DNA from: Saccharothrix longispora | GTDB lineage: Bacteria; Actinomycetota; Actinomycetes; Mycobacteriales; Pseudonocardiaceae | DNA: 64,000 bases | Direction of reading: 5' to 3' | Assembly: GCF_030852425.1 (NCBI RefSeq) | Contig: NZ_NSDM01000003.1 | Coordinates: forward strand, 62,001-126,000 | Shown: piece by piece, positions 45,141-52,559 of the stretch | Layout of the letters: every line of letters begins with the position of its first letter | How positions within the stretch are numbered: position 1 is the first letter of the stretch | Program-made: the position numbers and the translations under genes | The notes under the pieces: generated by a model | Database searches by the model: none | Seen by the model: only the letters and a program-made list of their open reading frames with translations | Told to the model about the DNA's origin: nothing

Positions 45141-46172
45141 GTGGAGACCGACCGGCGGCGCACCAGGGTCCGCGACATCGCCGCGGAGACCGGCGTCTCG
45201 ATCGCCACGGTGTCGCGCGTGCTCAACGACCACGTCAACGTGTCACCGCGGACCCGCGAGCTGGTGCTCCAGGCCGTCGAGCGGCGCAAGACCCGCGAGG
45301 TCGGCCCGCGCGCGGTCGCCGTGCGGTGCCCCTACCAGCTCACCGACTACTTCGGCCTGATCGTGTCGTCGATCGCCGAGGCGCTGCGCCTGCGCGGCGC
45401 GCGGGTGCTGCTCGACGCGGGCGAGTCGTCCCAGCACACCGACGCCCTCTCCGCCCTGCCCGACGACCCCGGGACCGCGGCGGCGATCCTCGTCCTGCCG
45501 CCCGAGGACGGCGAGGAGCTGGTGGCGCTGGCGCGGACCGGTTTCCCGTTCGTCGTGGTGGACCCCCGCACGCCCCCGCCGCCGGACGTCGCCGCCGTGT
45601 CGGCCGCGCACTTCTCCGGCGCCCGCGCCCTGACCGCCCACCTGGTCGACCTGGGGCACCGGGACATCGGCGTGATCGCCGGCCCCGAGGAGTGGCTGGC
45701 GGGCGACGCGCGCACGGCGGGCCACCACGCCGCCCTCGCCCGCGTGGGCGTCCTGCCGGCACCGCACCGGGTCCACCACGTGGAGCCGACCACCGCGGAG
45801 GGCCTGCGCGCCGCCGGGGCCCTCCTGGACGGTCCGACGCGCCCGACCGCGATCGTCTGCTTCAACGACAAGCTCGCCGTGGGCGCCCTGCACGCCGCCC
45901 TGGACCGCGGCCTGCGCGTGCCGGAGGACCTGTCGATCGCCGGGTTCGACGACATCGACCTCAGCCGGGCCACCCGCCCCGCCCTGACCACGGTCCGCCA
46001 ACCGCTCCGCGAGATGGGCCGCATGGCCGTGACCCAGCTGATGAGGGTCCTCGACGGCGACCGCCCCGAAGCCCTCCACCTGGAACTCTCGACCACCCTG
46101 GTCCCCCGCGGCTCCACCGCCCCACCCCGCGAGAGTCCTGGGGGTTGGACTCCCAGGGGTCAGAAGGCGTAG
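45141..46172 (+). CDS. LacI-family transcriptional regulator
   Basis: 343-aa repressor. The N-terminal HTH reads TRVRDIAAETGVSIATVSRV with hinge LNDHVNVSPRTRELVLQAVE, followed by a periplasmic-binding-protein-like effector domain with segments AILVLPPEDGEELVALARTG, GFPFVVVDPRTPP, AIVCFNDKLAVGALHAALDR and SIAGFDDIDLSRATRPALTT. The domain recognises a sugar or phosphorylated sugar. GTG 45141 is chosen because the HTH begins at once; a ribosome-binding site is weak (GGTGACCAG). It probably represses the divergent GH30 gene. Its last 40 bp contain a hairpin that lies just after the stop of the convergent SPL-like gene. Confidence 0.9.
   Translation: METDRRRTRVRDIAAETGVSIATVSRVLNDHVNVSPRTRELVLQAVERRKTREVGPRAVAVRCPYQLTDYFGLIVSSIAEALRLRGARVLLDAGESSQHTDALSALPDDPGTAAAILVLPPEDGEELVALARTGFPFVVVDPRTPPPPDVAAVSAAHFSGARALTAHLVDLGHRDIGVIAGPEEWLAGDARTAGHHAALARVGVLPAPHRVHHVEPTTAEGLRAAGALLDGPTRPTAIVCFNDKLAVGALHAALDRGLRVPEDLSIAGFDDIDLSRATRPALTTVRQPLREMGRMAVTQLMRVLDGDRPEALHLELSTTLVPRGSTAPPRESPGGWTPRGQKA
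46133..46157 (-). terminator. Hairpin element after SPL-like gene, inside the LacI 3' end
   Basis: On the minus strand the sequence directly after the SPL-like stop reads CCCCTGGGAGTCC then AACCCCCAGGACTC, forming GAGTCC/GGACTC and CCTGGG/CCCAGG pairings. It sits within the coding end of the convergent LacI gene. Its unit GAGTCCAACCCCCA closely resembles the 14-mers of the array at 59.3-59.5 kb. Confidence 0.6.
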
Positions 46173-47224
46173 CGGACGCGCAGGTAGGGGGCGTGCTCGG
46201 CGACGAGGTCCAGCAGCTCGTCCAGCAGTCGGCGCTTGAGACCGGCGCGGTAGCGGACGTTGACGCCACCGCCCTCGCTGCGCTTGCCCTCCTGGAGGTC
46301 CGGCCGCCACAGCAGCTCCTCGGCCTTCGGGTGCCAGCCCAGGTTGACCTCGTGCAGCGCGCGGTTGTGGGTCAGCATGATGATCTCGGCGGCGAGTTGG
46401 GCGCGGGTGGCGGGGGTGGTGGCGTCGCCCAGCGACACGAGCAGTTCGCGCCAGTCCTCCAGCCAGCCGTCGTGGACGACCACCGGGCTGAGGTTGACGT
46501 GCACCTCGTACCCGGCGGCGACGAAGTCGTCCAGCGCGGCGAGGCGGTCGGCCATCGGGCTGGTCCGGATGTCGAGCAGCTTCGCGGTGCGCTCGGGCAT
46601 CAGGGAGAAGCGGACGCGGGTGCGGCCCTTCGGGTCCCAGGTGAGCAGCTCGCGGTTGACGTGCTTGGTCGCGAAGGACGCCTTGGCCGTGGGCAGCGAG
46701 CCGAACAGCTCGACCAGGTCCCGCACGTTGTCGCTGACCAGGGCGTCGACCGCGCAATCCGAGTTCTCGCCGATGTCGTAGACCCACGCCGCGTCGTCCA
46801 CCTGGTCCGGTGACGTCATCGGACCCTGCCGCCGCACGTGCCGGGCCAGGTAGCCGGTGATCTGGTCGATGTTGGCGAACACCGTGATCGGGTTCGAGTA
46901 GCCCTTGCGGCGCGGCACGTAGCAGTACGCGCACGCCATCGCGCAGCCGTTCGCGGTGGAGGGCGCGATGAAGTGCGCCGACCGGCCGTTGGGACGCGCC
47001 GACAGCGACTTCTTCACGCCCAGGACGAGCGCCTCCCGCTTGATCCGCACCCACCGGCGCACGTTGGCCTCGTCACCGTGCAGCTCGGGGATCTGCCAGT
47101 GGCTCGCCACCTCGACCCGCTCGGCGTCGGGGAACCGGTCCAGCACGGCCCGACCGCGGGGCAGTTCGGCGGCGGCGGGCTCGACGTAGATGCGCGTGGG
47201 GCGCAGGAGCGGTTCGACGGTCAC
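46160..47224 (-). CDS. Spore photoproduct lyase-like radical SAM protein (SPL family)
   Basis: 354-aa radical S-adenosylmethionine enzyme. The iron-sulfur ligands are in APSTANGCAMACAYCYVPRR (CxxxCxxC), with a SplB-like N-terminus (RPTRIYVEPAAAELPRGRAV), and IGENSDCAVDALVSDNVRDL, FSLMPERTAKLLDIRTSPM and VHVNLSPVVVHDGWLEDW downstream. SplB repairs thymine photodimers in Bacillus spores; homologues in non-endospore actinomycetes may repair DNA or do other radical chemistry (inference). GTG 47224 has TGGAGGC just upstream. It is convergent with the LacI gene, ending 13 bp inside its 3' end. Confidence 0.88.
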   Translation of the reverse strand: MTVEPLLRPTRIYVEPAAAELPRGRAVLDRFPDAERVEVASHWQIPELHGDEANVRRWVRIKREALVLGVKKSLSARPNGRSAHFIAPSTANGCAMACAYCYVPRRKGYSNPITVFANIDQITGYLARHVRRQGPMTSPDQVDDAAWVYDIGENSDCAVDALVSDNVRDLVELFGSLPTAKASFATKHVNRELLTWDPKGRTRVRFSLMPERTAKLLDIRTSPMADRLAALDDFVAAGYEVHVNLSPVVVHDGWLEDWRELLVSLGDATTPATRAQLAAEIIMLTHNRALHEVNLGWHPKAEELLWRPDLQEGKRSEGGGVNVRYRAGLKRRLLDELLDLVAEHAPYLRVRYAF

Positions 47225-47853
47225 GCCTCCAGTGTCCGGATGGGACCGACAGCCGGCACGACGGGCGACCCCGGTGTGACCGACCACGCCGGTGACGACC
47301 GACACCCCGCCCGACAGCCCCGGCAGGCAACCCGACCGGCAGCCCTCGAACGGGCGGCCGGGTCAGCCGACGCGCGGGGCGGGACGGCCGCCGCGGGCGG
47401 GCGGCGGCGTGTCGGCGGACCTCACCGCCCCGGCCCCGAACGCCCGCGACCGGGGCGCGACCGCCCCGGCGCACGACCCGCGGGTCCGGCCGGCTCGGGC
47501 CGGCGGGACGGGCGCGCGCACGGCCACGGCGCGATCGGGCGCTCCCGGACGCCGTGGAGGTCGAAGGCCGACGGGGACGAACCGGGCGCGCGGGGCTCGT
47601 CGGCGGCGTCGGGGATCGAGTGGGCGTCGTGGGTGCCGTGGGCGTCGGTGGGCTCCATGGTGCGCAACGTATCGACGACCACCGACAATTCCGATCGACG
47701 TCCATCCCCAACCCACTGTCACCCACTCTCGTCGACTGTCGCCGACTGTCGCCGACCGGGGCGCGGACGACGGCCCGCCCGTCGCGAAGGTGACGTGGGA
47801 GGGGTACCGGCGCGCCCGGTGACCCTTACCATGGGCCGCATGGTGTCCACCGC
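47225..47853. other. 629-bp region without a confident gene
   Basis: A minus-strand frame from ATG 47658 to 47422 begins plausibly (MEPTDAHGTHDAHSIPDAAD) but becomes Arg/Pro/Gly-rich, so I do not call it. Near 47728-47758 there are short tandem GTCG(A/C)CTGTCGCCGA units, and 47680-47700 is slightly AT-richer. The rest shows no recognisable feature. It may hold the promoters of both the SPL-like gene and the pirin gene. Confidence 0.5.
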
Positions 47854-48855
47854 ATGAGCAACGTCGAAGCCGACCCCGCCGAGCTGGTGTGCGCCACCAC
47901 GTCCGGCGGGGTCGAGGTGCTCGGGGCCCGGGAGGTCCCCCTGGGCGGCCCGCGCGCGATGACCGTGCGCCGCACGCTCCCCCAGCGGTCCCGGACGATG
48001 ATCGGGGCGTGGTGCTTCGCCGACCACTACGGCCCCGACGACGTGTCGGTCAGCGGCGGCATGGACGTCGCGCCGCACCCGCACACCGGCCTCCAGACGG
48101 CGAGCTGGCTGTTCAGCGGCGAGGTCGAGCACCGCGACAGCCTCGGCGTGCACGCCCTGGTGCGGCCGGGCGAGCTGAACCTGATGACGGCGGGCCGCGG
48201 CATCTGCCACTCGGAGGTGTCCACGCCGGCGACGACCGTGCTGCACGGCGTGCAGCTGTGGATCGCCCTGCCCGACGCGCACCGCGACGTGCCGCGCGAC
48301 TTCCAGCACCACGCGCCCGAGCCGGTCGCGGTGGACGGCGCGGTGGTCCGCCTGTTCCTCGGCACGCTGCTCGGCCGCACGTCCCCCGTGCGCACGTTCA
48401 CGCCGCTGCTGGGCGCGGAGGTCGTCCTGGAGCCCGGTGCGCGGCTGGCGCTGGACGTCGACCCGGCGCACGAGCACGGCGTGCTGGTCGACCTGGGCGG
48501 CGTCGAGGTCGCCGGCACCGCGGTCGCGCGCGGCGACCTGGGGTACGTCGGGACCGGTGCGGCGTCGCTGGTCCTGGCCAACCCGGGCGACGCCCCGGCC
48601 CGCGCGGTCCTGCTGGGCGGCGAGCCGTTCGGCGAGGAACTGGTCATGTGGTGGAACTTCGTGGGGCGCAGCCACGAGGAGGTCGCGGCCCACCGCGAGG
48701 CGTGGCAGCGCGGTTCGGACCGGTTCGGCGAGGTCGTCGGCTACCCGGGTGACCGGCTGCCCGCGCCGCCGATGCCGACGGGCAGGCTGCGCCCGCGCCC
48801 CAACCCGGCACCCCACCCGGGACGTCCCGCCGACGCGCCGGCGACGGCCACCTGA
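47854..48855 (+). CDS. Pirin-family bicupin protein
   Basis: 333-aa bicupin. The N-terminal cupin has the metal site GGMDVAPHPHTGLQTASWLF, SGEVEHRDSLG and GRGICHSEVSTPATTVLHG, giving the usual three His plus Glu ligands of pirins. The C-terminal cupin includes ALDVDPAHEHGVLVDLGGVE, and the tail MWWNFVGRSHEEVAAHREAW is typical of the family. Bacterial pirins include quercetinase-like dioxygenases and redox regulators; the activity here is unknown. ATG 47854 is used. The last 25 residues are Pro/Arg-rich and atypical. Confidence 0.92.
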   Translation: MSNVEADPAELVCATTSGGVEVLGAREVPLGGPRAMTVRRTLPQRSRTMIGAWCFADHYGPDDVSVSGGMDVAPHPHTGLQTASWLFSGEVEHRDSLGVHALVRPGELNLMTAGRGICHSEVSTPATTVLHGVQLWIALPDAHRDVPRDFQHHAPEPVAVDGAVVRLFLGTLLGRTSPVRTFTPLLGAEVVLEPGARLALDVDPAHEHGVLVDLGGVEVAGTAVARGDLGYVGTGAASLVLANPGDAPARAVLLGGEPFGEELVMWWNFVGRSHEEVAAHREAWQRGSDRFGEVVGYPGDRLPAPPMPTGRLRPRPNPAPHPGRPADAPATAT

Positions 48856-48913
48856 ACCGGGGCGGGCGCCGGCTCGCCGTCCTCCACGCCCCGCAGCGGC
48901 TTCCGGAGCACCC

Positions 48914-48937
48914 GCCCGGGCGTCCGCGCGCCCGGGC
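48914..48937. terminator. Hairpin between convergent pirin and YnfA genes
   Basis: GCCCGGGCG (48914-48922) pairs with CGCCCGGGC (48929-48937) around a 6-nt loop. It lies midway between the pirin stop and the YnfA stop, so a bidirectional terminator is likely. The surrounding 165 bp contain no gene. Confidence 0.6.
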
Positions 48938-49020
48938 GCACCTCCTCGGCGCGCGACCGGGTCGGACGACCACCGCCGCCCCGCAGGAGGCGCGCGTGGC
49001 CTCCCGCGCCCCGACGCGCG

Positions 49021-49353
49021 TCATCCGCGCGGGGCGTACATGATCACGGCCACGCCGACCAGGCAGATCGCCGCCCCCAGGTAGTCCCAGCGGTCGGGGC
49101 GGAACTTGTCCACCGCCACCGCCCAGGCCAGCGACCCGGCCACGAACACCCCGCCGTACGCGGCCAGGATGCGCCCGAAGTGCGCGTCGGGCTGGAGGGT
49201 CGCCACGAACCCGTAGAGGCCGAGCGACACGACGCCCGCGCCGATCCACAGCAGCCCCCGGTGCTCGCGGACGCCCTGCCACACCAGCCAGGCGCCGCCG
49301 ATCTCCGCCAGCGCGGCCAGCACGAACAACACCAACGAGCGAACCACCGACAT
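49021..49353 (-). CDS. YnfA-family small membrane protein
   Basis: 110-aa, four-helix membrane protein of the YnfA/UPF0060 family, close to the typical 108 aa: [63 protein letters not shown] and [20 protein letters not shown]. YnfA belongs to the small-multidrug-resistance superfamily and may export cationic compounds; direct function is unclear. ATG 49353 gives the conserved start. It is divergent from the methyltransferase gene; the TetR-type palindromes in the gap may affect both. Confidence 0.9.
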   Translation of the reverse strand: MSVVRSLVLFVLAALAEIGGAWLVWQGVREHRGLLWIGAGVVSLGLYGFVATLQPDAHFGRILAAYGGVFVAGSLAWAVAVDKFRPDRWDYLGAAICLVGVAVIMYAPRG

Positions 49354-49394
49354 GATCGCGACCCTACTGCCCCTTGACAGCACCCACCGACGTT

Positions 49395-49423
49395 ATGAAC
49401 AGTTGTTCATGAACATACGTTCA
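49395..49423. promoter_or_regulatory. TetR-type operator before methyltransferase/TetR operon
   Basis: ATGAACA-GT-TGTTCAT (49395-49410) has perfect 7-bp arms and overlaps a second repeat TGAAC-ATAC-GTTCA (49410-49423). It is an AT-rich island in the 86-bp divergent promoter of YnfA and the methyltransferase. The TetR gene behind the methyltransferase is the probable ligand-responsive repressor (inference). Confidence 0.65.
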
Positions 49424-49439
49424 CAACAAGGGGGCACCC

Positions 49440-50246
49440 GTGCACGAGGTCGTCAACACCCACCAGGCCGAGGCGTGGAACGGCTACGAAGGACGGCACT
49501 GGGCCGAGCACCAGGCCCGCTACGACGAGGTCAACAGCGGGTTCAACGAGGTGCTGCTCGACGCGGCGGGCATCGGGCCGCACGACCGCGTGCTCGACAT
49601 CGGCTGCGGGAACGGCCAGGTCACACGGCTGGCCGCGGCACGGGGCGCCGGGGCCGTCGGCATCGACCTGTCCGCGCCGATGCTGGCCCGCGCCCGGCTC
49701 TCCGCCGTCGCGGAGGGCGTCGGCGACGTCGTCTTCGAGCAGGGCGACGCCCAGGTGCACCCGTTCCCGGTGGGCGCGTTCGACGTGGCGCTGAGCCGGT
49801 TCGGGGTGATGTTCTTCGCCGACCCGGTGGCCGCGTTCGGCAACGTCGCGCGGGCGCTGCGGCCCGGAGGGCGGCTGGCGTTCCTGGCGATGCGCGACCT
49901 CGGCGACCTCGGCGACGTGGTCGCCGCGCTCGGCTGGGACCCCGCGCCGGGCCACGGGCCGCTGTCGATGGCGGACCCGGACGACGTCGACCGGGTGTTG
50001 CGCGCGGCCGGGTTCCGCGACGTGCGGGCCGCGGCGGCGGAGGCGCCACAGGTGTGGGGGCGGGACGTGGCCGACGCGACGGCGTTCCTGATGGGCTGGG
50101 GACCCGTGCGGCACGCGCTGCGCGACGACGACGCGGCCGCCGCGGAACGGGCGGAGCGCGCGGTGGCCGAGTCCCTGCGGCCGCACGCAGGACCGGGCGG
50201 CGTGCGGCTGCGCGGCACCGCGTGGCTGGTCACGGCACGGGTGTGA
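49440..50246 (+). CDS. Class I SAM-dependent methyltransferase
   Basis: 268-aa methyltransferase. It opens with NTHQAEAWNGYEGRHWAEHQ, the motif I SAM site is DRVLDIGCGNGQVTRLAAARG, motif II GVGDVVFEQGDAQVHPFPVG, and motif III LSRFGVMFFADPVAAFGNVA, with RALRPGGRLAFL following. This UbiE/Coq5-like group methylates small molecules; the acceptor is unknown. GTG 49440 has AAGGGGG 6 nt upstream. The TetR gene begins about 70 bp downstream on the same strand. Tandem palindromes in the promoter suggest ligand-inducible control. Confidence 0.9.
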   Translation: MHEVVNTHQAEAWNGYEGRHWAEHQARYDEVNSGFNEVLLDAAGIGPHDRVLDIGCGNGQVTRLAAARGAGAVGIDLSAPMLARARLSAVAEGVGDVVFEQGDAQVHPFPVGAFDVALSRFGVMFFADPVAAFGNVARALRPGGRLAFLAMRDLGDLGDVVAALGWDPAPGHGPLSMADPDDVDRVLRAAGFRDVRAAAAEAPQVWGRDVADATAFLMGWGPVRHALRDDDAAAAERAERAVAESLRPHAGPGGVRLRGTAWLVTARV

Positions 50247-50317
50247 GGCGCGGGTGCGGTGTGGGGCACGGGTGCGAGGTGCGGCCGTGCCGGCGCCGGA
50301 GCCTACGATGCAGCGCG

Positions 50318-50938
50318 ATGGCACCTCGACGAGCGGCAGCGCTGCGTGACGGCGGCGTGAGCCTGCGCGACCACCTGATCACGTCGGCCGCCGCCCTCAT
50401 CGCCGAACGCGGCACCGCCGGGCTCACCGTCCGGGACATCGCGCGCGCCGCGGCGGTCGCCGTCGGCGTGCTCTACAACCACTTCGCCGACAAGGAGGAA
50501 CTGCTCGCGCTCGCCCTGCACGAGCACGTCCGCTCGGTCGGCGAACGGCTCGGGCCGCCCGCCGCCGGCGGCACGCTCGCCGAGGACCTGCGCGCGTTCG
50601 TCGTGCACGCGCTCGACGTGCACGCGGCGATCCTGCCCGCGTTCGCCGGCCTGGTGGGGCAGCCGGAGGTCTTCGCCCGGTTCGACGCGCTGCCCGACCC
50701 GCTGGCCGGCGGGCGCGGCCTGCACGACGAACTCGCCGCCCGCCTGCGCGTCGAGCGGGACCGCGGCCGGGTCGCGGCGGTCGCCGACGTGGACGCGGTG
50801 GCCACCCTCGTCGTCGGCGCGTGCCACGAACTGGTGCTGCCGCGCCTGTACCGCTCGCCGTCCACCCCCGTCGAGGTGCCGCCGGGGTACGTGGACGCGC
50901 TCGTCGAGACCGTGCTGAACGGCATCGCGCCGCGGTAG
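50318..50938 (+). CDS. TetR/AcrR-family transcriptional regulator
   Basis: 206-aa repressor. The HTH spans LITSAAALIAERGTAGLTVR and DIARAAAVAVGVLYNHFADK, followed by EELLALALHEHV; the rest is an all-helical ligand-binding domain. ATG 50318 begins MAPRRAAALRDGG; the open frame extends upstream through the methyltransferase but only as shadow. It probably represses its own operon through the ATGAACA-type palindromes at 49.4 kb (inference). The stop codon lies in the 15-bp palindrome that precedes the next gene. Confidence 0.9.
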   Translation: MAPRRAAALRDGGVSLRDHLITSAAALIAERGTAGLTVRDIARAAAVAVGVLYNHFADKEELLALALHEHVRSVGERLGPPAAGGTLAEDLRAFVVHALDVHAAILPAFAGLVGQPEVFARFDALPDPLAGGRGLHDELAARLRVERDRGRVAAVADVDAVATLVVGACHELVLPRLYRSPSTPVEVPPGYVDALVETVLNGIAPR

Positions 50939-50951
50939 GTGTAGTACACCT
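50937..50951. promoter_or_regulatory. 15-bp palindrome overlapping TetR stop, before NB-ARC gene
   Basis: AGGTGTA-G-TACACCT has perfect 7-bp arms and ends 6 bp before the GTG of the NB-ARC remnant. GTGTA-TACAC palindromes are typical of GntR/YtrA-type operators, but no such regulator is present here. Confidence 0.5.
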
Positions 50952-50957
50952 GGTGAG

Positions 50958-51679
50958 GTGACCGAGGACGCCGTGCGCAACGTGGTCGACGGGCAGGTCC
51001 TGGGTGACGTCGTGCAGGTGGGCAGCGCGGCGTTCGTCCCGGAGACCCGGCCGACGGCCGTGGCCGGCCTGCCCCCGCCCGCCGTGTTCGTGGGGCGGGA
51101 GCGCGAGCTGGCCCGCCTGGTGGCCGCGCTGGAACCGGGGGCGCCGTCCGCCGTGCTCGTGTGGTCGGTCGGCGGCCTGCCCGGCGTGGGCGAGACGGCC
51201 CTGGCCGTGCGGGCGGCGCACCGGGCGGTGGCCGCGGGCTGGTTCCCCGGTGGGGTGCTGATGACGAACCTGCGCGGCTACGACCAGCCGACCCAGCGGA
51301 TCACGCCGTCCACCGCGCTGGCCGGCCTGTTGGGCGCGCTGGGCGTGGCGAGCGGGCACATCCCGCCCGAGGTCGACGACCGCGCCCGCCTGTGGCGCTC
51401 CCGGCTGGCCGACCGCCCCCGCACGCTCGTGCTGGCGGACAACGTGTCCGACGCGTCCCAGGTCGTGCCGCTGTTGCCCGGCGACTCCCGCCACCAGGTG
51501 CTGATCACCAGCCGGCACTCGGCCACGTGGACGAGGCCACCGGCTGGTACCTGCGCAGCCTGCGCATCGTGGAGGAGATGACCGACCGCTACGGCTTCGC
51601 CTGGTCGTCGGGGAACTGCCGGACGTCGCCGAGGTCGAGGGCGACCCGACCCGTACCGGGGAGCTGCTCGCGCCCGTGA
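50958..51679 (+). pseudogene. NB-ARC/TPR protein with internal deletion
   Basis: The N-terminus (RNVVDGQVLGDVVQVGSAAF, then PPPAVFVGRERELARLVAAL) is typical of actinomycete NB-ARC/TPR proteins. The P-loop reads VGGLPGVGETAL, with Glu where the family has Lys, so ATP binding should be lost. The NB-ARC part continues to QVLITSRHSATW near 51530. There the sequence jumps, in another frame, to a TPR fragment (HVDEATGWYLRSLRIVEEMT) that normally lies hundreds of residues later. A large in-gene deletion with a frame change best explains this; the remaining ORF stops at 51581 and the TPR fragment frame at 51679. Promoter palindrome and GTG remain. Confidence 0.7.
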
Positions 51680-51858
51680 CGGGCGATCAGGGCCCGGCCG
51701 GCGACGTGGGCGCCCGGGACCATGACGCCGACGGCCGGCGCGCCCCCAGGCGTTGACAGCGGTTCCGGCAGGGGAGTTCCGCAGGCGCCCCACCGACCGG
51801 CCCGAACGCCCTACGCTGGACGTGGACAGGGACGACGTCGTTCTCCTGGGGGTCTGCC

Positions 51859-52521
51859 GTGCCGTTCTTCCGGAAGTCCCACCCCGAGCCGTTCGTGGAG
51901 CGGCCGCAGGCGCGCCTGGCGTTCATGCTGGGCGAGTACAACGCGATCCGGGCCGAGCTGGTGGCGGCCGTGTCGACGCAGCAGACCGTGATGACGTACG
52001 GGCTCGCCGCCATCGCGGTGATCTACACCGGGCTGCTGGCGAGCTGGTCGAACGTGCCGCTGCGCACCGGCATCCTCGCGCTGTCCCCGGTGCTGCTCGT
52101 GTTCGTGTGGTTCGTCTGGTACGGCGAGGTGCAGCGGCTGGGCCGGGCGCGCTGGTTCCTGTGGGAGCTGGAGAAGAAGGTGAACGCCCTGCTCGCGACC
52201 ACCGGACCCCTGCCGTCCGGCTCGGTCCTGCCGGCGGGCGACGTGCTGCACTGGGAGAGCTGGGTGCGCGGCCGCAACCCGTGGCGGACCAACCTGCACT
52301 CCCGCCCGGCCTACCACCTGGCCTCGGGCCTGCTCGGCGGCACGGCCCTGGGCACGACGACCCTGTCGGTGGTGCTGAGCACGCTGGTCGGCCTGCCCAC
52401 ACCCCTGGTGGTCCTGGTCTACGCGGGCGCGGGCGGATCGCTGGCCATGCTGGGCTACGCCCTGCACCTCGTCCGCCGCAACCCGCTGCTGCGCGGCGGC
52501 GGTCGCCCGATCGGCGACTGA
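51859..52521 (+). CDS. Hypothetical membrane protein
   Basis: 220 aa with two hydrophobic blocks: about residues 42-90 (TVMTYGLAAIAVIYTGLLAS, then ILALSPVLLVFVWFVWYGEV) and about 150-200 (ASGLLGGTALGTTTLSVVLS, then PLVVLVYAGAGGSLAMLGYA), four helices in all. The middle loop contains conserved-looking aromatic residues (RARWFLWELEKKVNALLATT, HWESWVRGRNPWRTNLH). I do not recognise the family. GTG 51859 has TGGGGGT 7 nt upstream. It lies just before the pentapeptide-repeat gene on the same strand. Confidence 0.75.
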   Translation: MPFFRKSHPEPFVERPQARLAFMLGEYNAIRAELVAAVSTQQTVMTYGLAAIAVIYTGLLASWSNVPLRTGILALSPVLLVFVWFVWYGEVQRLGRARWFLWELEKKVNALLATTGPLPSGSVLPAGDVLHWESWVRGRNPWRTNLHSRPAYHLASGLLGGTALGTTTLSVVLSTLVGLPTPLVVLVYAGAGGSLAMLGYALHLVRRNPLLRGGGRPIGD

Positions 52522-52559
52522 GCCGTACGGTTCCGGCGCATCCGGACGATCACACCGTC

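Noticed and set aside
47422-47658. Small minus-strand gene starting MEPTDAHGTHD
   Set aside because: Plausible first 45 residues but then Arg/Pro/Gly-rich with no family resemblance and no ribosome-binding site I would trust.
51753-51858. Sigma-70-type promoter with TTGACA at 51753
   Set aside because: No acceptable -10 box at 16-19 bp; TACGCT at 51812 is too distant.
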